This document shows, one piece after another, positions 42,970 through 50,965 of a stretch of 64,000 nucleotides of DNA. Positions within the stretch are counted from its first letter, which is position 1; the number at the start of each line of letters is the position of its first letter. Both the position numbers and the translations under genes were made by a program. Source of the stretch: Cryptosporangium phraense. GTDB taxonomy: Bacteria > Actinomycetota > Actinomycetes > Mycobacteriales > Cryptosporangiaceae. The notes below the pieces were generated by a model that saw nothing but the letters and a program-made list of their open reading frames with translations, had not been told where the DNA came from and made no database searches. Location: positions 62,001-126,000 of the forward strand of contig NZ_VIRS01000002.1 of the NCBI RefSeq assembly GCF_006912135.1, in the 5' to 3' direction.

Positions 42970-44136
42970 GTGAAGATCGTGATAGCGCACAACCGCTACG
43001 TCTCGGCGAATCCGTCGGGGGAGAACACGGTCGTCGATCTGGAATCGCGCCTGCTGGAAGAGGCCGGCGTCACCGTGGTGCCGTTCCAGCGCAGCTCCGA
43101 CGAGATCGGGTCGTTCTCGGCGGCACAGAAGGCGCTGCTGCCTCTCTCGCCGATCTATGCGCGGCAGCGAGACCTCTCCGAGTTGCTGGCACGGGAAAAA
43201 CCCGACGTGCTGCATCTCCACAACCCCTACCCCCTGCTTTCGCCCTGGGTAGTGCGAACCGCCCACAAACACGGCGTTCCGGTCGTCCATACCGTGCACA
43301 ACTTCCGGCAGGTGTGTGCGAACGGCCTGTATTTCCGGGATGGTCACTCCTGTCACGACTGCCTGGGCAAGGCCTTCCCGTACCCGGCCGTGCAGCACTC
43401 CTGCTACCGCGGGTCGAAGGCCCAGAGTGCGCTGATGGCCACCACGCTCACCGTGCACCGCGGCACCTGGCGGTCGGTCGACCGCTACCTGGCCCTCACC
43501 CCGGCGATCGCCGATCATCTGCGGTCGTTCGGCATCCCCGACTCCCACATCACCGTCAAGCCGAACGGCGTCCCCGACCCGGGGCCGCACTCCGAGGTGG
43601 GGAAGGGGTTGCTGTTCGTGGGCCGCTTCTCCGAGGAGAAGGGTCTCGGTCTTTTGATCGACGCGTGGCGGCGGCACCCCGATGGGACATTGGGAACTCT
43701 GCGTCTGATCGGGGACGGACCGTTGATGGCCGAGGTGACCGCGGCCGCGGCCGGCCGGAGCGACATCTCGATTTTGGGCCGGCGGTCGCACGGGGAGGTG
43801 CAGGAGGCGATGCGCTCGTCGGCCGCGCTGGTGACGCCGTCGACCTGGGACGAGGTGTGTCCCATGGTGGTCGTGGAGTCGCTGGCGAACGCGCGGCCGG
43901 TGCTGGCCACCGCCCTCGGGGGGCTGCCGTTCCTGGTGGGTTCCGACGGGGGATGGGCGGTGGCGCCGGACGTGGACGCGTTGGCGGCGATGTTGCCCCG
44001 GGTGGTCGCGGAGGCCGGCGGGCTGGCGGCGTCGGCCCGGCGGCGGTACGAGGAGCTGTTCTCGACGCAGGTCACGACGGCTGCACTGATCGGCGTTTAC
44101 GAGGAGCTGGCGTTTCAGTCGGTGAACCGGGGATAG
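42970..44136 (+). CDS. Group 1 (GT4) glycosyltransferase
   Basis: A 388-residue GT-B enzyme. The N-domain opens KIVIAHNRYV and has VLHLHNPYPLLSPWV and TVHNFRQVCANGLYFRDG; a CxxC pair in GHSCHDCLGKAF suggests a structural metal or disulphide. The C-domain holds LLFVGRFSEEKGL and the donor-site EVCPMVVVESLANARPV. GGAGAAG precedes the GTG. Donor could be GDP-fucose given the neighbours (inference). Confidence 0.92.
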   Translation: MKIVIAHNRYVSANPSGENTVVDLESRLLEEAGVTVVPFQRSSDEIGSFSAAQKALLPLSPIYARQRDLSELLAREKPDVLHLHNPYPLLSPWVVRTAHKHGVPVVHTVHNFRQVCANGLYFRDGHSCHDCLGKAFPYPAVQHSCYRGSKAQSALMATTLTVHRGTWRSVDRYLALTPAIADHLRSFGIPDSHITVKPNGVPDPGPHSEVGKGLLFVGRFSEEKGLGLLIDAWRRHPDGTLGTLRLIGDGPLMAEVTAAAAGRSDISILGRRSHGEVQEAMRSSAALVTPSTWDEVCPMVVVESLANARPVLATALGGLPFLVGSDGGWAVAPDVDALAAMLPRVVAEAGGLAASARRRYEELFSTQVTTAALIGVYEELAFQSVNRG

Positions 44137-44215
44137 ACGGTAGGTGCCGTCCGTGGTTCCTTGGCGTGAATGCGAGAATCGGGGGCGGACATCGACCGGA
44201 GGACACAGCAGAGCC

Positions 44216-45826
44216 GTGGCGATCGACAAACGCGTCAGTCTCTTTCCGCTACTCGACCCTGAGCGGTGGACACCGCGCCACCAACGGTTCCTGATCGCCG
44301 GGGCGGTCGTGGTCGCGGTGGCCTGGCTGGTCGAGGCGGCGCAGACCAATGCCGCCAACGGCACCCGGGCCGCGATCGGTGCGGCGCTGGCCGTCGCGGT
44401 CGCGGGGTTCGCGCTGACGCTGCGCGGGGTCACCTGGTCGGGGCTGGCCGTCGGCGGTTTCGTCGTGTTCTGCGGCATCATGTCGTGGACCTGGACGACG
44501 ACCCGCGCGGTGACCTGGTCGGTGTACGCGGTCGGCGGGCTGTTGCTGCTCCTGTGGACGTTCCCGTGGGTGCGGGACGCGTTGCGGCTGCCCCGGCTGG
44601 GCGCGGCCTGGCTCGGGCTGGCGTACTGGCCGCTGGGCATCGTCTCGGCCGTGCTGACCGCGCACTGGGCCGTCGGTGGGCAGCGGATCGCCTACTTCGG
44701 GGTATCGGCCCTGGCTGCGCTGGGCGTGCTGGTGGCGCTGCGGCGGACGGGGCGAGACCCGTCGGTCGGCGTGGTGGCCGCGTTCCTGTTCGCGGTGGCT
44801 GCCCTGTTCCTGGTCGGCTCCGGGAACATCCTGGACGACGTCCACGCGGTGCCGGACGGGCCGTGGGGCCGGAGCATGACCGGGCGTTTCTGGGGCGGCC
44901 CCGGGCTGCTGTACCACCCGAACTCGCTGGCGCTGATCGGGGTGCTGATCACGCTGCGGATCGCGCCCGACCGGTCGTTCCGGGGCTGGCAGCGGTGCGC
45001 CGCTCTCGGGCTGACCAGCCTGGTGATCGTGCTGACGAACTCGCGTACCGCCTGGGGATTCCTGGTCTGCGCGGCGATCGTGCACCTGTTGGTGCTGGTG
45101 AGGCGTCAGTGGTGGGGCCGGGGTGGGCGTCCGGTGCCCGACGACGGGTTGCCGGTGTACGCGGGCTGGCGTCGGATGGCGGTGGCGGCGATCGTGCCGT
45201 TCCTGGTCTTCGGCGCCGTGTTCATCGGGATGGGCGGGGTGTCCTCGCTGTTCCAGAGCCGGTACCAGAACACCGTGACGACGCCGGTGACCGATCAGTC
45301 GGACACGCTGGACGTGACGAGCGGGCGGCTCGACACCTGGCGACAGGTTTTCGACGATTTCTCGGCCGACGGCGTCGTCGCGAAGGTGTTCGGCAACAAC
45401 GACGACCCGCGCGGTGCGGTGGTGCGCGAGTCGACCGGGAAGGTCGGGGAGCGTCCGGAGCTCACGACCGACAACTCGGCGATCGGTGCGCTGCGCCGGG
45501 CCGGGGTGCTGGGGTGTGTGGCGTTCGTCGTGGGGCTGGGCCTGATGATCTGGCGGTCGCTGCGCCGGGGGGCGCCGGCCTGGTTCACGATCGCGGCGAT
45601 CTCGTCGCTGGCGACGATTCCGTGGGCGGATTGGTTGTTGGGGGGGCTCGGGGGGACGTTCTGGATCTTCTTGCTGGCGGCGGAGGCGTGGGTGGTTTTC
45701 CGCCCGGTCGATGTTGTCGGGGGGAGGGGTTTGTCGTCGGGTGGAGAGGGCGCGCCGGCGGCGCGATCGGCGGGTCACGCGGATACGGCGGCCGGGCCGG
45801 TCAGCGCGCCAGTGATGGGGGCTTAG
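44216..45826 (+). CDS. O-antigen ligase/polymerase-like membrane protein
   Basis: A 536-residue protein with about 12 membrane segments and a large extracytoplasmic loop (about 325-415) before the last helices, the layout of the WaaL/Wzy-like family. The block LTNSRTAWGFLVC matches the conserved ligase region. It would polymerise or transfer lipid-linked glycan outside the membrane. The GTG at 44216 has GGAGG 13 bases away, so a start some codons later cannot be excluded. It follows the GT4 gene by 79 bp. Confidence 0.85.
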   Translation: MAIDKRVSLFPLLDPERWTPRHQRFLIAGAVVVAVAWLVEAAQTNAANGTRAAIGAALAVAVAGFALTLRGVTWSGLAVGGFVVFCGIMSWTWTTTRAVTWSVYAVGGLLLLLWTFPWVRDALRLPRLGAAWLGLAYWPLGIVSAVLTAHWAVGGQRIAYFGVSALAALGVLVALRRTGRDPSVGVVAAFLFAVAALFLVGSGNILDDVHAVPDGPWGRSMTGRFWGGPGLLYHPNSLALIGVLITLRIAPDRSFRGWQRCAALGLTSLVIVLTNSRTAWGFLVCAAIVHLLVLVRRQWWGRGGRPVPDDGLPVYAGWRRMAVAAIVPFLVFGAVFIGMGGVSSLFQSRYQNTVTTPVTDQSDTLDVTSGRLDTWRQVFDDFSADGVVAKVFGNNDDPRGAVVRESTGKVGERPELTTDNSAIGALRRAGVLGCVAFVVGLGLMIWRSLRRGAPAWFTIAAISSLATIPWADWLLGGLGGTFWIFLLAAEAWVVFRPVDVVGGRGLSSGGEGAPAARSAGHADTAAGPVSAPVMGA

Positions 45827-46224
45827 TTCGGGCGGGGTACCGGTTAATTGGCTTCTGCGCGTAGGGCTGGCTTCTGCGCGCCGCGCTTCCGGGTCGGCGT
45901 TCGGGGGCGTTGCCCATAGCGGGCGGTTCACTGGCTTCTGGGCGCCTCAGCGCTTCGACCTATTTGATGCGCCTGCGGTCCGGCGCGGTGCGCCTATCCG
46001 TACCTGAGCCGCGGCCCCCGCGTGAGCCTCGGCGGCGCGCATCGATGCGGCCGGGCCCCGACATGGCTTCCGCACCGACGGCCAGCACCGCAACCCCCGT
46101 GCCCCGGACTCAAGTGCCTGGTCGTGAGCGCAGTGCCTCCCCACCGCCGCGCGGTACCTCACCGCCGTCGCCCCGCTCCGCGGTCGATCCGCCCTACAGC
46201 CGGCACCCCCCGCGATCGGTGCGC

Positions 46225-46352
46225 CGCGATCGGGGTGCTGCGCGGTGGGGGTGCTGCGCGATCGAGGCGCCCCGCGGTGGGGGTGCTGCGCGGTCGGGGT
46301 GCTGCGCGATCGGGGTGCTGCGTGGTCGAGGCGCCCCGCGATCGGCGCACTC
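46225..46352. repeat. 16-bp tandem array, eight phase-perfect units
   Basis: Eight consecutive 16-mers without indel, starting 46225. Main forms are CGCGATCGGGGTGCTG, CGCGGTGGGGGTGCTG and CGCGATCGAGGCGCCC; the third type recurs as unit 7 (with CGTGG). The 16-base period cannot encode a constant repeat in one frame. Confidence 0.95.
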
Positions 46353-46382
46353 CGCGTGCGCCTGGCCGGTCCGCGGCGACGC

Positions 46383-46478
46383 GGTCGCGCACCCGCGCGG
46401 TTCGGTCGCGCACCCGCGCGGTTCGGTCGCGCGCGAGCGCGGGGCGGTCGCGCGCCAGCGTGGTGTGGTCGCGCCGAG
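46383..46478. repeat. 21-bp tandem array, four units plus partial
   Basis: Units of GGTCGCGCACCCGCGCGGTTC at 46383 and 46404 are identical; units at 46425 and 46446 are diverged; a partial fifth starts at 46467. All keep the GGTCGCGC head. Confidence 0.95.
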
Positions 46479-46848
46479 GGGCGTTTGCCATCGTCGAGCG
46501 CTACCGCCCACGCTCAACCCATTCCGCGCGCTTCGTTGCGGCCCGCCGCGCTCCGCGGATCGAAGTTGCCGCGCCGGTGTCACCGCGGCGCGCCGCGCGT
46601 ATCAGAACCCAGCGTTTCCGTCCGTCGGAACGGGCCGGTTCCGGGTGGCGACACGCGGCGGTTCCGCGCACCCGTACGCGGCGATTCCGCCCGCATAGGC
46701 CACCGCGCACCCCCATGCGGCACAAGCGCTGAGGCGCTGCCTCCGGCTCGCGCGTGACGACGGCCAGCGCCGCGCCGGACGGCTAGCGCCGCGCCGGACG
46801 GCCAGCGCCGGACGGCTGCGGGCACAGCCACGGCCGCGAACAGGGATG

Positions 46849-46864
46849 CCCGCGAGACCGCGGG
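46849..46864 (-). terminator. Short hairpin after gmd
   Basis: CCCGCG-AGAC-CGCGGG, 6-bp stem, 5 bp beyond the gmd stop on the minus strand. Short but well placed. Confidence 0.55.
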
Positions 46865-46869
46865 AAACG

Positions 46870-47901
46870 CTAGCGGTCGTCGAGGCGGATGCTGCGGCCG
46901 CTCAGCTGGTCATCCAGCTGCTGGATATCAGCGTCCACCATGATCTGAGCCAACCGCCGCCAGTCGGTACCCGTCTTCCACCCGAGCTGGCGCTCGGCCT
47001 TACCCGGGTCACCGATCAACGCATCGACCTCAGCCGGCCGCTCGTACCGCGAATCGTGCTTGACGTACTTCTCCCAGTCCAGCCCCGCGTGACTGAACGC
47101 CGCCGACACGAAGTCCCGCACGGTCGCCGGCACACCCGTCGCCAGAACGTAGTCGTCGGGCTCGTCCTGCTGGAGGATGCGCCACATACCCTCGACGAAC
47201 TCGGGGGCGTAGCCCCAGTCGCGGACCGCGTCGAGGTTGCCGAGGAACAGGTCCTCCTGCAGGCCGGCCGCGATCCGGGCCACGGCCCGGGTGATCTTCC
47301 GGGTCACGAACGTCTCGCCGCGCCGCGGGGACTCGTGGTTGAACAGGATGCCGTTCGACGCGTGCAGCCCGTACGACTCGCGGTAGTTCACGGTCATCCA
47401 GTACGAGTACATCTTCGCGACGCCGTAGGGGCTGCGCGGGTGGAACGGCGTCGTCTCGCTCTGCGGCGGCGGCGTCGACCCGTAGAGCTCCGACGTCGAC
47501 GCCTGGTAGTAGCGCGTCTCGATCTTCGCGGCCCGGATGGCCTCGAGGAGACGGACCGTCCCCAGGCCGGTCGTGTCGCCGGTGTACTCCGGGATGTCGA
47601 AGCTGACCCGGACGTGGCTCTGCGCGGCCAGGTGGTACACCTCGGTCGGCTGGATGTCGCGGATCGCGTTCACCAGGCCGCTGGCGTCGGTGACGTCGCC
47701 GTAGTGCAGGAACAGCCGACGGTGGGTCTCGTGCGGGTCCTGGTAGATCGCGTCCAGCCGCTCGGTGTTGAACATCGACGCCCGGCGGATGATGCCGTGG
47801 ACCTCGTACCCCTTCGCGAGTAGCAGCTCAGCCAGGTAGGAGCCGTCCTGCCCGGTGATGCCGGTCACGAAAGCCACTCGACGGGGGGTGGGGTCGGTCA
47901 C
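46870..47901 (-). CDS. gmd: GDP-mannose 4,6-dehydratase
   Basis: A 343-residue extended SDR making GDP-4-keto-6-deoxymannose, the precursor for GDP-L-fucose. It has [29 protein letters not shown], the catalytic STSELYGS region, [12 protein letters not shown] (Tyr-x3-Lys) and [16 protein letters not shown], all diagnostic. With fcl it completes the GDP-fucose pathway in this locus. It follows the flippase gene by 33 bp. Confidence 0.97.
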   Translation of the reverse strand: MTDPTPRRVAFVTGITGQDGSYLAELLLAKGYEVHGIIRRASMFNTERLDAIYQDPHETHRRLFLHYGDVTDASGLVNAIRDIQPTEVYHLAAQSHVRVSFDIPEYTGDTTGLGTVRLLEAIRAAKIETRYYQASTSELYGSTPPPQSETTPFHPRSPYGVAKMYSYWMTVNYRESYGLHASNGILFNHESPRRGETFVTRKITRAVARIAAGLQEDLFLGNLDAVRDWGYAPEFVEGMWRILQQDEPDDYVLATGVPATVRDFVSAAFSHAGLDWEKYVKHDSRYERPAEVDALIGDPGKAERQLGWKTGTDWRRLAQIMVDADIQQLDDQLSGRSIRLDDR

Positions 47902-47934
47902 TGCACATCCTTTGTCTCGGGCGACGGTCGCCGG

Positions 47935-49260
47935 TCATCGTACGGGCGTGGGTCCGGCGGTCTCGTCGGCAACCGTCGTCGGAGTGATCGCCTCCGGAGC
48001 CTCGGGCTCCGCCGCACCGGTCTCGGCCAGCCGACGCAGGGCCTTCCGGTAGAGGACGATCATCACCACCAGGCCGACCGCGGACCCGAACGCCATGCCC
48101 GCGGCTGCGCCGCGGAGGTCGAACCACAGCGTTCCGAGCACCAGGCCCGTGCACTGGGCCACGCAGAACACCGCGTACTGCACGAACAGACTGCGGACGC
48201 GTTGCATGCCGCGAAGTGCGGCGGTGAACGGAACCTGGACGAGGTAAATCAGAGCCTGCAGCGCGACCGGGAACGCGATAGTGCCGGCGTCGGCGTACTT
48301 GGGCAGGATCGCGTCCAGCAGCGGACCGGCCAGCGGCGACAGCGCGACCGGCACCAGGCCGCAGAGCACGGTCGCGCTCAGGGCCTTGCGGACGAGGCGG
48401 CTGACACCGGCCACGTCGCCCGCACCGGCCAGCCGGGACATCCGAGGCACCAGAAGGCTCGACACGGCCATCTGGAGGTTCTGAGCGGGCATCAGCAGCC
48501 CGTACTGCGCCGCCCGGAGCATCGCCAGCGCGGCCGGCGCGAGTAGCCCGGTGACCAACGTGTACACGAGCTGCACCTGCGCCTGGCCGAGCAGCGCGGT
48601 GGCCGTCATCCAGCCGGACAGGTGCCGGGTCTCGCGGATCCAGCCCCGCAGGTTGCCGCCGAAGATGTTGAAGACGTTGATCCGGGCCCGGATCAGGAAC
48701 GAGAACGCGCCCGCGACCCCGCCGGCGCCCCAGGCGCAGAGGAACACCGCGCCGTCGCGGAACCCGGCGCCGAGCAGCACGGCCAGCAGCACGGCCTGGA
48801 CGCCGATGTACGTCAGGTCGGAGATCAGCGCCCGCTCCGGACGTCGCGCCGAGAGGAACGCGTACCGACCGGCGTCGTGCACGAGGACGAACGGTAGGAA
48901 CGGCGCGAGCCAGATCAACTCGCTCAGGAAGCTCGGCCCGCTGGCCCAGGCGACGACCGCGAGCACCGACGCGATCAGCCCGAACGCGCCGGCGGTCTTC
49001 GTCGCGTCGGTGGCCTGGCGGGCCCGCTCGGAGTCGCCGTAGCGGGCCGAGTACGTCAGTAACACGTCACCGACCAGGGCCCGGGCGATGCCGATCGCGA
49101 AGTAGCCGACGCCGATCGCGAACAGCACCGCGCCGGCGTGGGCGGGGGTGAGGAACGGCAGGACGAGCAGGCCGGTCGCGGCGTTGGCCCCGGCGCTGAC
49201 CAGCTGATCAGCGAGCCCGGCGGTGGTGTTCCCGCGGAGCCTCCGCACTACCGACCTCAT
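47935..49260 (-). CDS. Polysaccharide flippase-like membrane protein (Wzx/MurJ superfamily)
   Basis: A 441-residue protein with 12 or more membrane helices and no soluble domain. Length, basic N-terminus (MRSVVRRLRGNTTAGLADQL) and helix pattern fit the MOP-type lipid-linked-oligosaccharide flippases. It would move a glycan carrier across the membrane for the ligase-like protein. The gene ends 33 bp before gmd and starts 8 bp after the CDP-alcohol transferase stop, so it belongs to one minus-strand operon from 50743 down to 46870. Confidence 0.85.
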   Translation of the reverse strand: MRSVVRRLRGNTTAGLADQLVSAGANAATGLLVLPFLTPAHAGAVLFAIGVGYFAIGIARALVGDVLLTYSARYGDSERARQATDATKTAGAFGLIASVLAVVAWASGPSFLSELIWLAPFLPFVLVHDAGRYAFLSARRPERALISDLTYIGVQAVLLAVLLGAGFRDGAVFLCAWGAGGVAGAFSFLIRARINVFNIFGGNLRGWIRETRHLSGWMTATALLGQAQVQLVYTLVTGLLAPAALAMLRAAQYGLLMPAQNLQMAVSSLLVPRMSRLAGAGDVAGVSRLVRKALSATVLCGLVPVALSPLAGPLLDAILPKYADAGTIAFPVALQALIYLVQVPFTAALRGMQRVRSLFVQYAVFCVAQCTGLVLGTLWFDLRGAAAGMAFGSAVGLVVMIVLYRKALRRLAETGAAEPEAPEAITPTTVADETAGPTPVR

Positions 49261-49268
49261 GGGTGACG

Positions 49269-50039
49269 TCAGGCCTCGGTGTCGTTAGGGGCCACCAGCC
49301 CGGCCGTGCGCGCCGACTGCCCGATGCTGGCGAGGAGGAAGAGCCCGTTCACGACGGAGAACGCGGCCATCAGCCAGGGCGTCCAGCCCGGCAGGAACGC
49401 GATCACCACACCGCATACGGTCACCACCGCACCGTAGTCCCGCACGAGTTTGATGATGCGGACGGGCAGGGATTTCGACGTCATGAGGCTCGCGGACGCG
49501 GTGTCCGTCGAGGCCAGAACCGAGGTCACGAGGTTGATCATCCAGGTGCCGGCAAACACCGCGACCAGCCACGCCGGTACGTCGGGCGTGTGCGCGACCG
49601 CGGTCGCCGAGATCGCCGCGACCAGCGAGATCTGCACGGCGACGTCGCACAGGATGTCGACCCGGGCGCCGGCCGGGCCGGCCCGGCCGGTGACGCGGGC
49701 CAGCTGACCGTCGGAGCAGTCGAGGCTGTAGGCGAGGTGCCAGGCGAGCAGCGCGGCGACGCCGAGCAACCACGACGAGACGTCGCCGCGGGCCGCGGCG
49801 GGCGCGAGCCCGACGACGGCGGCCGAGGCGCCCAGGCCGAGTGCGAGGTTGATCAGCGTGAGCGCGGACGGAGCCAGCCGCAGCCGGTAGGCGACGACGG
49901 CGAGGACCGCGCCGATGCGCTGGTTGATCGTCTCGGTGAACAGCCCGCCGCCGCGGTTGCGGGCCAGGAAGTCGGCCGCGGTCGGCCGGGTCTTCTCGGG
50001 TGCGCCGCTTCCGGCTTCGTGGGTTACCGGGGGCGTCAT
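49269..50039 (-). CDS. CDP-alcohol phosphatidyltransferase-family enzyme
   Basis: A 256-residue membrane enzyme with the complete CDP-AP motif: D107, D110-G111, A114-R115, G124, D128 and D132. It should transfer a phospho-alcohol from a CDP-linked donor to an acceptor alcohol. Its start overlaps the nucleotidyltransferase stop (ATGA), and such fused or paired genes make and use a CDP-polyol, as in di-myo-inositol phosphate synthesis (family knowledge). The exact alcohol is not deducible; in this locus it may decorate a glycan or lipid. Confidence 0.9.
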   Translation of the reverse strand: MTPPVTHEAGSGAPEKTRPTAADFLARNRGGGLFTETINQRIGAVLAVVAYRLRLAPSALTLINLALGLGASAAVVGLAPAAARGDVSSWLLGVAALLAWHLAYSLDCSDGQLARVTGRAGPAGARVDILCDVAVQISLVAAISATAVAHTPDVPAWLVAVFAGTWMINLVTSVLASTDTASASLMTSKSLPVRIIKLVRDYGAVVTVCGVVIAFLPGWTPWLMAAFSVVNGLFLLASIGQSARTAGLVAPNDTEA

Positions 50040-50743
50040 CGGGTCTCGACTTCCAGTTCGTTGGCTCGGGCGAGGTCGGCGTCGAAGTCGACTTCGACGA
50101 CGCCGAAGCGGGAGATGTCCACGGCGCGGTACCTGCTCCCGGCGTCGGCGATCGCGGTTTCCACACCACGCTCGAAGTAGTCCTGATCATCGCAGGATTC
50201 GAGGTGGGTCACGAGCGTCGCCTTGTCGTCGGCGGAGACGTAGTTGATGCCGACGGCCTCGCCGAGCGCACCCTCGCGGACCTGCTTGGAGAGGTCTTTG
50301 ACGTACCCGTCGCCGTCGAGCGTGTACTTGACCTCCTCGTCGGCCACCGACTCGGTGTTGACGCAGATGAAGCTCTCTTTTTTCTCCACCTCGGCGGCGA
50401 CGGCCTCCAGCAGCCCGTCGACGAAGACGACGTCGCCGTTGAGCCAGAGCACGCCGCCGGGCGAGGAGAGCCGGAGTGCCTTCAGCAGGCTCTTGCAGGT
50501 GTTCGTCTGGTCGTAGACCTCGTTGTAGACGTATTTGACGTCCGGCGCGGCCTCCATGATCAGGTCCATCTTGAAGCCGACGACGATCGTGACCCGGGCC
50601 TGACCGCCGAACGCCGCGTCGATGCGGTCGAGCTGGTGACGCAGGATGCTCTTTCCGTCGCGCAGCGGCGTCAGGGTCTTGGGGTGCGGACGTCCGAGCC
50701 GCGTGCCCAGCCCGGCCGCGAGGATCACCACCTGCGGCGCCAT
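50036..50743 (-). CDS. Sugar/polyol-phosphate nucleotidyltransferase
   Basis: A 235-residue enzyme with the pyrophosphorylase signature VVILAAGLGTRLGRPHPKTLTP and Mg-binding region WLNGDVVFVDG. Similar to LicC- or inositol-phosphate cytidylyltransferase-type proteins in length and in the block NEVYDQTNTCKSLLKAL. It probably makes the CDP-activated substrate for the adjacent CDP-alcohol transferase, to which it is translationally coupled. CTP specificity is inferred from the neighbour. Confidence 0.9.
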   Translation of the reverse strand: MAPQVVILAAGLGTRLGRPHPKTLTPLRDGKSILRHQLDRIDAAFGGQARVTIVVGFKMDLIMEAAPDVKYVYNEVYDQTNTCKSLLKALRLSSPGGVLWLNGDVVFVDGLLEAVAAEVEKKESFICVNTESVADEEVKYTLDGDGYVKDLSKQVREGALGEAVGINYVSADDKATLVTHLESCDDQDYFERGVETAIADAGSRYRAVDISRFGVVEVDFDADLARANELEVETR

Positions 50744-50927
50744 GAATTCATCAGCTCCTCATCGTCCGGCCACCTCGCGGGAGAGGGTAGCGCTTCGGGG
50801 TCGGTCCACCGGCGGTCGGGAAGGGGCCTGTGGACACTCTGTGGTTACCCCGCTGACAGGTGTCGATCATTCCGACTTCCGGTCGCGGACACCTGATGTT
50901 CCCGAAGCTGGGTCGAACGGTGGCCGT

Positions 50928-50958
50928 CCGGAGGATCACCGGGGCGGTGATCCTCCGG
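50928..50958 (-). terminator. Terminator after the PRC-barrel gene
   Basis: A perfect 13-bp stem CCGGAGGATCACC/GGTGATCCTCCGG with loop GGGGC, 8 bp past the PRC-barrel stop on the minus strand. Confidence 0.9.
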
Positions 50959-50965
50959 TAGGGGC

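Larger units (their letters stand above)
45827..46848. other. Long gene-free GC-rich island III
   Basis: About 1 kb inside the glycan locus without a supportable gene. Frames are open on both strands but change with repeat period and encode Arg/Ala-rich sequence. It includes two phase-perfect tandem arrays (16 bp and 21 bp) and a right-hand segment of repeated GCCGGACGGC words. It lies between the convergent ends of the ligase-like and gmd genes, so promoters are not expected. Confidence 0.8.

Noticed and set aside
46225-46478. CRISPR-like array in island III
   Set aside because: Repeats are contiguous 16- and 21-mers without unique spacers, and no cas gene is present.
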